The notes beneath the pieces are model-generated. The model made no database searches. It saw only the letters and a list, made by a program, of their open reading frames with translations, and had not been told where the DNA came from. DNA of 64,000 bases from Flavobacterium crassostreae (lineage in GTDB: Bacteria; Bacteroidota; Bacteroidia; Flavobacteriales; Flavobacteriaceae): the NCBI RefSeq assembly GCF_001831475.1, contig NZ_CP017688.1:1798001-1862000 (forward strand), in the 5' to 3' direction. How positions within the stretch are numbered: the first letter of the stretch is position 1; each line of letters begins with the position of its first letter. Positions 44,961-53,339 of this stretch are shown one piece after another. The translations under genes and the position numbers were made by a program.

Positions 44961-45974
44961 TTAGGGTTGTGATCCAGTTATTTGTAAAGTATGCTCTATC
45001 CAGTAAGAAAAACTATATTTATGTTTTATTTCGGGTTTAATTTCTACAAGATCTGTTTTTATAAACAATGCCAAATTGGTTGGGTTGTCATAGATATGGA
45101 TGTTGTTTTGAGTATAAAAATCATAATCTTTTATGGCGGTATTGGTCGTAATCAATTTTTTATGGTATCCTAGGGCCTCAAACGGTCGGAAAGACAATCC
45201 TTTATGTAGACTATCATGTGCCATGTCCAAAATTATTTTGGTGTTAGCAACATGTACCAAATTTTCTTTAAAGGAGATGGGTTTTTTAAGAATATTTATA
45301 TAAGGATATTGCTTTAATTTTTTGGCCTTAGATTTTTTGGCCATTATATTAATATTCAATTTTAGTCCTAATTTATGGAGCTGCTCACAAACCACCAAAA
45401 GAGTATCCATTCTATCATCAAAACTCCCTAGATAATAAACATCAAATGCAGGCTTTTTTGAATCAAAAATAGCGGTATAACAATCAAAATAAAAATTATT
45501 TAAAATAGAAACTTTTGGGTTATTTACTAGATCTTGTTTGTCAAAAACATAAAACTTTTTAAACAACGGAATAGTGGTTGCCGCCATCGGAAACCTATTT
45601 AATCCATCCCATTGGTAGGCATAGAGTTCTTTTGTTTTTTGTTGGACCAATTCAAGGATGTTTTGGTCAAACAAATCTGGTCTTATAACCAAACCATAAT
45701 CAAAATCATTAGGCACATGGTGTAACGTATCTAAATAGGTGGCATTTCTAAAGGCGCTTTGTAGTTTTTTTTTGTAAGATTTATCTCCTAAAAAAACTTT
45801 TCGTAAAAAACTAATTACTTTATGCGTATTGCTTTTGTATCTAAAAGGGGTGTTGTCACATAACAACACGGTTTCAAAACCAAGTAGATTTAAGTTCTCT
45901 ATAAAACACTCGTATATTTTAAAATCAGAAGTTATAGCCAGTATGATTTTTTTTCCTTCAAATTGTTTTTTCAT
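44961..45974 (-). CDS. Uncharacterised protein of the glycan locus, probable transferase
   Basis: 337 residues, cytoplasmic, strongly basic. The N terminus IILAITSDFKIYECFIENLNLLGFETVLLCD suggests a Rossmann-like first domain. The second half has VYYLGSFDDRMDTLLVV (~190-206) and KGLSFRPFEALGYHKKLITTN (~280-300), which resembles the 'SxRxFEALAxGxxLIT' loop of CgeB-like and related GT-B transferases. Probably LPS or exopolysaccharide assembly. The minus-strand promoter box at 46045-46052 would start the run 45974 to 42109. Confidence 0.65.
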   Translation of the reverse strand: MKKQFEGKKIILAITSDFKIYECFIENLNLLGFETVLLCDNTPFRYKSNTHKVISFLRKVFLGDKSYKKKLQSAFRNATYLDTLHHVPNDFDYGLVIRPDLFDQNILELVQQKTKELYAYQWDGLNRFPMAATTIPLFKKFYVFDKQDLVNNPKVSILNNFYFDCYTAIFDSKKPAFDVYYLGSFDDRMDTLLVVCEQLHKLGLKLNINIMAKKSKAKKLKQYPYINILKKPISFKENLVHVANTKIILDMAHDSLHKGLSFRPFEALGYHKKLITTNTAIKDYDFYTQNNIHIYDNPTNLALFIKTDLVEIKPEIKHKYSFSYWIEHTLQITGSQP

Positions 45975-46044
45975 GGCTTTTTCATGGTTTCTTTACGGTT
46001 GTATAAAAATAATAAATGCAATTTTTGGTTCGGATTTAATTTTG

Positions 46045-46052
46045 CAAATGTA
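46045..46052 (-). promoter_or_regulatory. Promoter box (TACATTTG, minus strand)
   Basis: TAnnTTTG on the minus strand 71 bases upstream of 45974, the only good box in the 209-base gap 45975-46183; it would drive the genes from 45974 down to 42109. Confidence 0.5.
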
Positions 46053-46183
46053 GCGCATTTGTAGTCTGTAACCTAGTGGGTTTTTCGGAACGTAATTGCC
46101 TTCTCTTTTTTTCTTTTTGGGTGCATTGTGCTACAAAATAATTTTCAGAAATCTAGTAAAAGGGACATAAAACAATCCATCTT

Positions 46184-47053
46184 TTAGTTAAAACCTTTAA
46201 ACTTACCCATTCGGTTGTTTTTAAAATCGGATTGTGCTTTAAATTGGTATTTATAAAAATTGAAAATATTATTGGTATAATTCAAATTAGTTTGTACTTG
46301 GGTTTTATAGGATTTTTTTATCTCTGAAATATACTCTGGAAAAACAGAGTAGTATTTTTGTTCGAGATAGAGTGCGTTTCTAATCATATAATACAGCCGT
46401 ATAGGAGCGTGCAAATGTTTTTCTTTTGAGACAAGATATAATGTTTTAAAAGAGCGTCTTTTAATTTTGTTACCAATACGGTGTTTGAAATAGTTATTTT
46501 TAAATTCAATACATTTAAAGCCATTCTTTAGAGCCGCCAAGCAATAATCAAAATCCACTCCATCAATAAATAGATTTTCATCAAAACCGCCTATTTGAGT
46601 GTAATTTTTTAAATTAATCACCGATCCAGAGGTTATCACAGTCGGAACCTCTTGCGAGAGTACCTCTCTAGGATCTACAACCAGATTTTTATCACTGTAT
46701 TGCAGATTAAATAGCCCAACGGTTTCTTTGTTTGGAAAATTTGTAATATCCTCAAAATACCGATCTAGGTTTGCCGTAATAAATGAGGAGTCCTGATCCA
46801 TGGTTAGCAAAAAATCAAAACCATCTGCCAGGGCTTGTTGGCAAGCTTGGTTCAAGCGAACGGAGAGTCCTTTGTTTTCGAGGTCAGAATAATAAACCAT
46901 TTTGGGGTTGTTTTGGTCTCTTAAAAAAGCACATGCGCTAGCTTCGGTGTTGTCATATACATAAACTTTATTTACCTTAGAGGCATAAGTGGATAGGTTT
47001 TGTAACTCTTCTTGGTTTGGATGATATACTATTACACAAGCCGCTATATTCAT
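46184..47053 (-). CDS. GT2 glycosyltransferase (rhamnosyltransferase-like)
   Basis: 289 residues starting NIAACVIVYHPNQEELQNL. GT-A fold with the donor-binding DQDSSF (~86-91; the 'DQDS' of rhamnosyltransferases), and GGFDENLFIDGVDFDYCLAALKNG (~147-170), the acceptor-side 'GGFDExLFIDxVDxD' segment. Uses dTDP-rhamnose in relatives; donor here is inferred. Cytoplasmic face of the membrane. The run of GT genes in the locus is on this strand, but this one is separated by 80 bases from the next. Confidence 0.87.
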   Translation of the reverse strand: MNIAACVIVYHPNQEELQNLSTYASKVNKVYVYDNTEASACAFLRDQNNPKMVYYSDLENKGLSVRLNQACQQALADGFDFLLTMDQDSSFITANLDRYFEDITNFPNKETVGLFNLQYSDKNLVVDPREVLSQEVPTVITSGSVINLKNYTQIGGFDENLFIDGVDFDYCLAALKNGFKCIEFKNNYFKHRIGNKIKRRSFKTLYLVSKEKHLHAPIRLYYMIRNALYLEQKYYSVFPEYISEIKKSYKTQVQTNLNYTNNIFNFYKYQFKAQSDFKNNRMGKFKGFN

Positions 47054-47133
47054 TGGTAGGTTTTTAAATTATAGAAAATTGCCAGTCAAATAGTGGCGTT
47101 TAAGAGTGCTCTTGTGCGCTATTGTCAAAGGCC

Positions 47134-48114
47134 TTAAAGTTGTCTTTTTTGGGCTATTTTGTCTGCAACAATACAGCCGTAATAATAAATGGGGTTGTCT
47201 TTTTTGATTTCTTGTAACATCCGTACACAAGCGCTTCTAGAATCTGCAATTCGGATATTTAAGGCTTCTTTTTCAAGTGTGGTTAATCTAAAATCATCTT
47301 TAAATTTAAGGTAAGAACTATAGCGAGAATAATATTTATTAAATAAATACCGTTTTTCAAAAATAGTTTTGGGACTATTTAGGCCCAAAAGAATTCTTTT
47401 TAACTTTATTTTTTTGTCTTTTGGAGCCTTACTTTTAACGCCTACTTGTTGGGATTGGTGCAGTCGGTACGAAATTAAATTTTCGGCTAAATAGCCTAGA
47501 TTGGTATTAAAAGACAGTTTTTTTGCAATTACTTCATCGTGTAGGTTTTTGGTCTTTTTTACAAAAGGTAAAACAGTTGCTTTGGCTTCTTTTGTAATAC
47601 ACATGGTTGCTCCAGTGGCAATATTTCCGTTGAGAGCAATTATATTTAAAAGGTCTATGGGTTTGGTGTATTCTTTTTCAAAAAAATGGACACATTCCCA
47701 AAGCGTTTTAGAACCAATAGGAGAACCTTCTTGGTCTATGAAATCGGCATCAGTAAACACTCCTTGCATTTTGGGATTGTCCTGAAAGTACTGAATTATT
47801 TTTGCAGTTTTATCTTTTTTCCAAATATCGTCTTGATCTGCCAAAAAAATAAAATCTCCAGTGGCCAACGAAAGTGCCTTTTCAAAATTTTTGGTACTCC
47901 CCAAGTTTACTTCATTTTCATGAATTCTAAAAATGGTAGGGTATAAATTGGTATACTCCGTAAGAATTTGAAGGGTGTTGTCTGTTGAAATGTCATCACA
48001 AACAATAATTTCGTCGGGCAGATGGCTCTGTTGGTTCAAAATACTATCCAATTGTTTGGATAGGTATTTGGCTCCGTTGTAGGTACATAAAATTACAGAA
48101 ATTTTCATTTTCAT
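47134..48114 (-). CDS. GT2 glycosyltransferase
   Basis: 326 residues. N-terminal GT-A domain: ISVILCTYNGAKYLSKQLDSI (4-24), then IIVCDDISTDNT (~35-46), FLADQDDIWKKDK (~90-102) with the DxD-equivalent, and DADFIDQEG. A helical C-terminal extension (~230-326) carries basic clusters. It resembles the 'ADQDDxW' group that builds O-antigen or capsule. It ends six bases after the neighbouring GT gene's stop in the same direction, so these are co-transcribed. Confidence 0.88.
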   Translation of the reverse strand: MKMKISVILCTYNGAKYLSKQLDSILNQQSHLPDEIIVCDDISTDNTLQILTEYTNLYPTIFRIHENEVNLGSTKNFEKALSLATGDFIFLADQDDIWKKDKTAKIIQYFQDNPKMQGVFTDADFIDQEGSPIGSKTLWECVHFFEKEYTKPIDLLNIIALNGNIATGATMCITKEAKATVLPFVKKTKNLHDEVIAKKLSFNTNLGYLAENLISYRLHQSQQVGVKSKAPKDKKIKLKRILLGLNSPKTIFEKRYLFNKYYSRYSSYLKFKDDFRLTTLEKEALNIRIADSRSACVRMLQEIKKDNPIYYYGCIVADKIAQKRQL

Positions 48115-48120
48115 TTTTTT

Positions 48121-49041
48121 TTATTCAATTAATTTCTGTCTAGTTTTTAAAGAGTGCGATAGTGGAGCCCCTATCAAAAGGACGCTAAATAGTTGCCAAT
48201 ATTTGGGTTTAAAAAAACTTTTAAAGAAATATTGTATTTGCAAATAGGTCACTAAAAATTTATAAGCCCAGTAACCAGAATGTTTTTTAATAACGTATAG
48301 TAAAGAAATTTTGAGCTCAATTTTGATATCCATGCCACTTGGGGTACTGGCGCCGTGGTGGTGGATGTATTTTGCATCAGGGATCAAAAAACAACTTTTG
48401 TTTATTTTTAGTAATCGTTTGCTAATATCGGTTTCTTCGTAGTACAAAAAAATATTGGTATCAAAACCACCAACCGCATTAAAATCTTGGTTACGAATAA
48501 CCATAAAGCTACCCTGTACATAACTAACCGCTAATGGGTTGAGGTACGTTGCTTTTCTTTTTGGATACTTTTTGGGGTTGCATTTTTCAATAAAATCTCT
48601 TCCGAAAAAGGCTTTAGTAACGCTGGCAAAATGATCAAAGGCTTGCATTGGAGTGCCGTCTTCTTTAAAGGATTGTCCGCCCACCATACCTATGGTAGGG
48701 TTGTTTTGGAGTGCTTTGATCAAGATGGACAAGCAGTCGTTCAGAAACACAGTGTCGTTATTAATAAAGGCCAAATGTTTTGCGCAAGCATAATGCACTC
48801 CAAGCATGTTGCCAGCGCCAAAGCCAGTATTTATTTTGCTACGCACTAGTTGTAGGTGTTCAAATTTTGTTTGATCACAATATTTCTGCAGCTGCAAAAA
48901 ATCTTCTTTTTCAGAACAATTATCCACAACAATAATTTGAAAATTAAGCGAAGGATCGGTGTTTTTTAGAATACTTTCAATGCATTCTTGAGTAAGAGAA
49001 CTGGAATTGTAATTAATCAATACAGCAGCAATTTCAAACAT
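48121..49041 (-). CDS. GT2 glycosyltransferase (WbbL-like)
   Basis: 306 residues from ATG 49041 (MFEIAAVLINYNSSSL); an open frame 50 codons longer upstream reads into the previous gene and is rejected. GT-A motifs: VVDNCSEKED (~41-50), NTGFGAGNMLGVHYA (~72-86), FINNDTVF (~93-100), and GGFDTNIFLYYEETDISKRL (~199-218), the WbbL-type acceptor segment. A C-terminal helical tail may touch the membrane. Rhamnosyl- or related transferase in core or O-chain synthesis; donor not proven. Confidence 0.87.
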   Translation of the reverse strand: MFEIAAVLINYNSSSLTQECIESILKNTDPSLNFQIIVVDNCSEKEDFLQLQKYCDQTKFEHLQLVRSKINTGFGAGNMLGVHYACAKHLAFINNDTVFLNDCLSILIKALQNNPTIGMVGGQSFKEDGTPMQAFDHFASVTKAFFGRDFIEKCNPKKYPKRKATYLNPLAVSYVQGSFMVIRNQDFNAVGGFDTNIFLYYEETDISKRLLKINKSCFLIPDAKYIHHHGASTPSGMDIKIELKISLLYVIKKHSGYWAYKFLVTYLQIQYFFKSFFKPKYWQLFSVLLIGAPLSHSLKTRQKLIE

Positions 49042-49064
49042 TCTATCTAATTTGTTAAGTGTAA

Positions 49065-49820
49065 TTATTCTATTTTTCGGTACATCATCCAGAGTTGCAA
49101 ATACCGTTTTAAAACCGCAAAAGAATGAATGTAAGCAAGAATAAAACCTTCTTTGCCGTCCAGAAAACCCAAACGATAGAGGTATTGCCATAAAAAACGG
49201 TAACTAGGTCTTATAAAAAAATGGTAGCCATTGGGTTTTGTTTTTTTGATATAAAGACCTTCGGCTTGTAATTTGCTGTACAAATTTAGTTTGGCGTTGT
49301 AGTTGTCAAAACTTTTGTAACTGTAGTGGTTGGCACTTTCTTTCAAACGCCCAACTGCGCCATTGGTTGCAATAGATTCGTGCACTAGGTTGCCATTGTA
49401 TTGGCAATATTTTTTATTAAAAACCCGGATTACTTTATCGGTTTGCCAACCTCCATAACGGATTTTTTTTCCCATAAAAAACAAATTCCTTTTAATGGTA
49501 AAGGCAACAAATTCTTTGGGATTGGTAATGGCTGTTATAATTTCTTTTTCAAGAGAAGCTGTAATTATTTCGTCTAGATCAAAAAAAACAATCCAATCAT
49601 TAGTTGCTTTTTTAAGGGCAAAATTTCGTTGTTTGGAAAAACTATCAAAATCCCGTCTGAATACGGTAACGCCCATTTTTTGGGCTATAGCAGCGGTGTT
49701 GTCTGTGCTGTTGGAGTCTACAAAAATAATTTCATCGGCAAAAGCCAAACTCGAAACATATCGTTGGATATTTTCTTCTTCGTTGAACGTTATTGCTAAT
49801 GCAGTTATTTTTGGCTTCAA
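49065..49820 (-). CDS. GT2 glycosyltransferase (WaaE/KdtX-like)
   Basis: About 251 residues if it starts at TTG 49820 (LKPKITALAITFNEEENI). No ATG is available near the family start; a TTG at 49901 gives 27 extra residues upstream of the promoter box at 49856-49863 and is unlikely. Motifs: TFNEEENIQRYVSS, EIIFVDSNSTDNT, KQRNFALKKATNDWIVFFDLDE and GGWQTDKVIRVFNKKYCQYNG with VHE. This is the LPS-core beta-glucosyltransferase group that modifies heptose or Kdo. Non-ATG start is an inference. Confidence 0.83.
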   Translation of the reverse strand: MKPKITALAITFNEEENIQRYVSSLAFADEIIFVDSNSTDNTAAIAQKMGVTVFRRDFDSFSKQRNFALKKATNDWIVFFDLDEIITASLEKEIITAITNPKEFVAFTIKRNLFFMGKKIRYGGWQTDKVIRVFNKKYCQYNGNLVHESIATNGAVGRLKESANHYSYKSFDNYNAKLNLYSKLQAEGLYIKKTKPNGYHFFIRPSYRFLWQYLYRLGFLDGKEGFILAYIHSFAVLKRYLQLWMMYRKIE

Positions 49821-49855
49821 ATTATTTTGATTTCTATTTATAAGGTTATTAATCA

Positions 49856-49897
49856 CAAATGTAATAATTTTACCATTATTTACTAATATTATATTTG
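49856..49897. promoter_or_regulatory. Back-to-back promoters of the GT2 and deacetylase genes
   Basis: Minus-strand TACATTTG (49856-49863) and plus-strand TATATTTG (49890-49897) face away from each other with 26 bases between. The plus box ends 4 bases before the ATG at 49902, which would make that mRNA leaderless or nearly so. Confidence 0.55.
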
Positions 49898-49901
49898 ACA
49901 A

Positions 49902-50612
49902 ATGAATCGATTGCCTATTTTAATGTATCATAATGTAATTCCTAATCAAGCCCTTAGTTCTGGTCTGAGCATTGCAGCACAAAATTTAGAAAGCCAATTT
50001 AGCTATCTGATGGAGGCTGGGTTTACATCTTTTCATTTTTCGGATTTAGAATCCAAAACAATCCTTCCTAAAAAAAGTGTGGTAATTACTTTTGATGATG
50101 TAACGGTAAACCAGCTCATTTATGCGGTTCCGTTACTTAAAAAGTACCATTTAAAGGCTACTTTTTTTGTTCCATTGGCCTACCTAGGCAAAGCCGATTT
50201 ATGGAATCAAGGCAAAGAACCCATCATGACTGTTGAACAATTGCAACAGCTAGACGACAATATTGAGTTGGGTTTGCACTCGTATGCACATAATAAATAT
50301 GCGGCTATGTCCGAGGCCGAAATTATGCAGGATTTTGAAAAATGTTTTGCAACAATAGCACAAAACAAACTAAAGGTAGCTCCAATTTTGGCATATCCGT
50401 ATGGCAATTATCCTAAAAAAGACCCTCAAAAAACGCGTTTTGTATCGATATTAAAACAGCATTCTATTGCATTTGGTTTACGAATTGGAAATAAGCGCAA
50501 TAGATTTCCGTTCCAAAATCCTTACGAAATAACCCGTATTGATATTAAAGGCCAAGATAGTCTCTTGCGTTTTAAGCTAAAATTGCGCTTTGGAAAACTA
50601 AAATTATTTTAG
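49902..50612 (+). CDS. Polysaccharide deacetylase family protein
   Basis: 236 residues starting at ATG 49902; LPILMYHNVIP directly after the start is the family's conserved beginning. NodB-like metal site: VVITFDDV (~59-66) and LGLHSYAHN (~123-131, H-x3-H), then ILAYPYGNY (~162-170). No signal peptide, unlike secreted chitin or peptidoglycan deacetylases, so a cytoplasmic or membrane-side action on a lipid-linked sugar in this LPS locus is plausible. Tail-to-tail overlap of 9 bases with the next minus-strand gene. Confidence 0.86.
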   Translation: MNRLPILMYHNVIPNQALSSGLSIAAQNLESQFSYLMEAGFTSFHFSDLESKTILPKKSVVITFDDVTVNQLIYAVPLLKKYHLKATFFVPLAYLGKADLWNQGKEPIMTVEQLQQLDDNIELGLHSYAHNKYAAMSEAEIMQDFEKCFATIAQNKLKVAPILAYPYGNYPKKDPQKTRFVSILKQHSIAFGLRIGNKRNRFPFQNPYEITRIDIKGQDSLLRFKLKLRFGKLKLF

Positions 50613-51341
50613 ATTTCTTTGTATTAAAATTAGCTTCACATACCTAGAAAAAACGCCATACGCATTTATGCTGGCTAAGGCCAAACCAGGAATGCCGTCC
50701 ATGAAACCTCTTTTTAGAATATACGAAGAAAAGAAACGGTATAAAGGTTTGAACATTAAATGAAAATAAGTGGTTTTTTTGCCTCTTTTGTACGACGTAT
50801 TTGCTTGGTACCAAGCGTAAGAATCTTTTTTTTGTAATAAAGCAAACAATCCTTTATAGGTATAATGGATCATAAAGTTTTGGAGTGTTCCAGTGCTTCC
50901 TTCTACGTGGAGTTTTTCATGGACATCTCCGCTAAACCGAATGTTTTTGTTTTTTACCAATCGTGTTACCCGATCTACTTTATGGTACAAAAAACGGTTC
51001 ATATAAAAGTGCGGAAAACGGAGCTTGTATCCTGCGTGTTGGGCTGTGTTTAGTACCGAAAGAATTTCTAATTTTAGTTTTTGACTCACCCGTTCGTCTG
51101 CATCTATAAATAAAATCCAGTCTCCTGTAGCAGTTGCTATGGCGTGGTTTTTTTGATTAGAAAAAGTGTCAAATTTGCGCTCCAGAACAACACAGCCCAA
51201 ATGGATTGCTTTTTCTTTGGTGCCATCAGAGCTAAAGGAGTCTACTACGATTATTTGATCCGCAAATCCTACGGATTTAACGGCATCTTCAATGTAGTCT
51301 ATCTCATTATAAGTTGGAATTATTACCGAAAGTGTACTCAT
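50604..51341 (-). CDS. GT2 glycosyltransferase (WaaE/KdtX-like)
   Basis: 245 residues. LSVIIPTYNEIDYIEDAVKS, QIIVVDSFSSDGT (~31-43), KNHAIATATGDWILFIDADERVS (~64-86) and RFPHFYMNRFLYH..VTRLVKNKNIRFSGDVHE. Paralogous to the gene at 49065 (same motif order). It adds a hexose to the LPS inner core in relatives. It is transcribed toward the deacetylase gene and overlaps it by 9 bases. Confidence 0.87.
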   Translation of the reverse strand: MSTLSVIIPTYNEIDYIEDAVKSVGFADQIIVVDSFSSDGTKEKAIHLGCVVLERKFDTFSNQKNHAIATATGDWILFIDADERVSQKLKLEILSVLNTAQHAGYKLRFPHFYMNRFLYHKVDRVTRLVKNKNIRFSGDVHEKLHVEGSTGTLQNFMIHYTYKGLFALLQKKDSYAWYQANTSYKRGKKTTYFHLMFKPLYRFFSSYILKRGFMDGIPGLALASINAYGVFSRYVKLILIQRNLK

Positions 51342-51371
51342 TATTTTTTTTAAACTAAAAGCTAAATTAAC

Positions 51372-51379
51372 AAATTTAG
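51372..51379 (+). promoter_or_regulatory. Promoter box (TATCTTTG)
   Basis: TAnnTTTG ending 17 bases before the ATG at 51397, giving a very short 5' leader. Confidence 0.55.
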
Positions 51380-51396
51380 GCTATCTTTGCGTTATT

Positions 51397-52221
51397 ATGC
51401 AAAAGAATATTTCAGTTATTATAAGTACATACAATTCGGCGGAATGGCTCAAAAAAGTTATTTGGGGCTACAACACACAAACCTACCGTAATTTTGAAAT
51501 GGTTATTGCTGATGATGGTTCCCGCCAGGAAACTAAAGATTTAATTGAAGATTTAAAAAAAGAAGTTTTTTTTCCAATTATACATGTGTGGCATCCAGAT
51601 AATGGTTTTCAAAAATCACAAATCCTAAACAAAGCTATTTTGGCCTGTACGACAGATTATATTATGATGTCTGATGGAGATTGTATTCCGCGTTCGGATT
51701 TTGTCGAACAACATATAAAATTTAGAGAAGAAGGCTTTTTCTTGTCTGGCGGATATCATAAATTACCGATGGCGCTCTCGGAGAGTATTACTCAAGAAAA
51801 CATCTATTCGGGCCAGTGTTTCTCGGTTTCTTGGTTAAAGAAAAACGGTATGAAAGCCTCTTTCAAAAACAATAAGATACACGCCAAAGGCCTTTTTAGT
51901 ACTATTTCTAATTTTTTGACTCCAACTACACCAAGCTGGAACGGGCACAATGCTTCTGGTTGGAAACAAGACTTGCTTGCTATTAATGGTTTTGATGAAA
52001 GAATGCAATACGGAGGACAAGATAGAGAGCTAGGAGAGAGGTTGGTCAATTACGGAATTAAGCCCAAACAAATACGCTACAGTACGGTTTGTTTGCATTT
52101 GGACCACCCACGTGGGTATGCTACTCCAGAATCTATACATAAGAATAAAAACATTCGGAAAGAAACCAAGCTGCAAAATAAAAAATGGACCAATTTTGGT
52201 ATAAAAAATGAAGCTAAATAG
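51397..52221 (+). CDS. GT2 glycosyltransferase with a galactosyltransferase-like C terminus
   Basis: 274 residues. ISVIISTYNSAEWLKKVI, MVIADDGSRQETKD (~34-47), ILACTTDYIMMSDGDCIPRSDFVEQH (~71-96) with the DGD metal site, and NASGWKQDLLAINGFDERMQYGGQDRELGERL (~183-214), which matches the C-terminal 'W..D...INGfDE...-wG.EDxEl' domain. Likely hexosyl transfer in LPS core. It ends 8 bases inside the next gene on the opposite strand. Confidence 0.87.
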   Translation: MQKNISVIISTYNSAEWLKKVIWGYNTQTYRNFEMVIADDGSRQETKDLIEDLKKEVFFPIIHVWHPDNGFQKSQILNKAILACTTDYIMMSDGDCIPRSDFVEQHIKFREEGFFLSGGYHKLPMALSESITQENIYSGQCFSVSWLKKNGMKASFKNNKIHAKGLFSTISNFLTPTTPSWNGHNASGWKQDLLAINGFDERMQYGGQDRELGERLVNYGIKPKQIRYSTVCLHLDHPRGYATPESIHKNKNIRKETKLQNKKWTNFGIKNEAK

Positions 52222-53275
52222 TGTTCTTTAAAAAACGATCTAATTCCGGGAGGATCATCTCGGGTGTGAGTTGTAGGTAGAGTTCTTCTGGGTTTTTTTC
52301 TATTTTTTTGCGTTCTTCAAAAGTAAAATCAGCAAATAAATTGGGTTTCATTTCTAACAAATGCACGGAGTGGTGTTTTATTCCATCTTCAAAACTAGCC
52401 CAGTGGTCTTTGTTTACATACGGCGAAAAAATGGTAAAAGTGGGCTTGTTTAATGCCTTAGCGATATGCACTGTGCCTCCTTCATTTGCCACCAAGGCGG
52501 TACATTGGTTCATTATTTGTATAAAATCACGAATGTTTTTGGCGTATATATCCAGCAGAATATTGGATTTATTTTTGCAAAGAGCGTAAATCTTTTGCGC
52601 TTCTTGTTTTTGATTTGGAGCGTAATTAAAAAGTACTTTTACTTCATAATTAGATGTTATAAAGTCTGCCATCTGGGCTACGTAGGCGTATGGCATAGAT
52701 TTTTGAGGCGTACTGCCTAAGATGCCAAGTACCACAATCTTTTGGTTGGCATGTTCTCCTAAATAGTTTTGTGTTTGTTCTTTGGTGGTCAAAAATATTT
52801 TGGGCTCATAATCTATGGATTCAAAAGATCCTGCTTGCTGTAATAAATGGATTCGGTCTTCAATTGCTTTGCCGCAAATTTTTGTTTTTTCTTTAGCAAT
52901 AGCTACAGGATTGGTGTAATATCCTAAGTTTCCTAATTTTTTTCGGCTTTTATGGCCTATGGTTTGTTTGGCTCCTGAGAATTTACAAATTAAACGGCTT
53001 TGTGTTTTAGAGTATGGGTCAAAAATAATATCGTACTTTTCTTTCCTAACAGCACGGATAGTCTTAAAAAGAACGTCGATTTTTTTGAGTTCTTGGTCAT
53101 TTATACTAATAATTTTATCTATATTGGGATTGTTAACCAACACGCCATGTGTAAAGTCATACGCCATAAAATGAATTTCACTATCGGGATGTTTTGCTTT
53201 AAAATTATTTGCAATCACAGAGCTGATTAGTACATCTCCAATACGCTTGTTTTGTATGATTAAAACTTTTTTCAT
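52214..53275 (-). CDS. GT9 heptosyltransferase-like protein
   Basis: 353 residues of the GT-B heptosyltransferase family: VLIIQNKRIGDVLISSVIANNFKAKHPDSEIHFMAY (~3-38), DIIFDPYSKTQSRLICKFSGAKQTIGH (~80-106) and CTALVANEGGTVHIAKALNKPTFTIFSPY (~260-288; the usual 'D-S-G-x2-H-x-A' is 'NEGGTVHIA' here). It extends the LPS inner core with heptose or a related sugar. Divergent from the kinase-like gene at 53340. Confidence 0.88.
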   Translation of the reverse strand: MKKVLIIQNKRIGDVLISSVIANNFKAKHPDSEIHFMAYDFTHGVLVNNPNIDKIISINDQELKKIDVLFKTIRAVRKEKYDIIFDPYSKTQSRLICKFSGAKQTIGHKSRKKLGNLGYYTNPVAIAKEKTKICGKAIEDRIHLLQQAGSFESIDYEPKIFLTTKEQTQNYLGEHANQKIVVLGILGSTPQKSMPYAYVAQMADFITSNYEVKVLFNYAPNQKQEAQKIYALCKNKSNILLDIYAKNIRDFIQIMNQCTALVANEGGTVHIAKALNKPTFTIFSPYVNKDHWASFEDGIKHHSVHLLEMKPNLFADFTFEERKKIEKNPEELYLQLTPEMILPELDRFLKNTI

Positions 53276-53339
53276 AAAATTATTTCTTGTTGCAAAGTAC
53301 TATTTTTTATACTTTTAAACCAAATAAAAACTACCGAAC

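Noticed and set aside
49042..49191. 50-residue N-terminal extension of the GT2 gene at 48121
   Set aside because: Lies within the coding region of the neighbouring GT2 gene; the family begins at FEIAAVLINYN.
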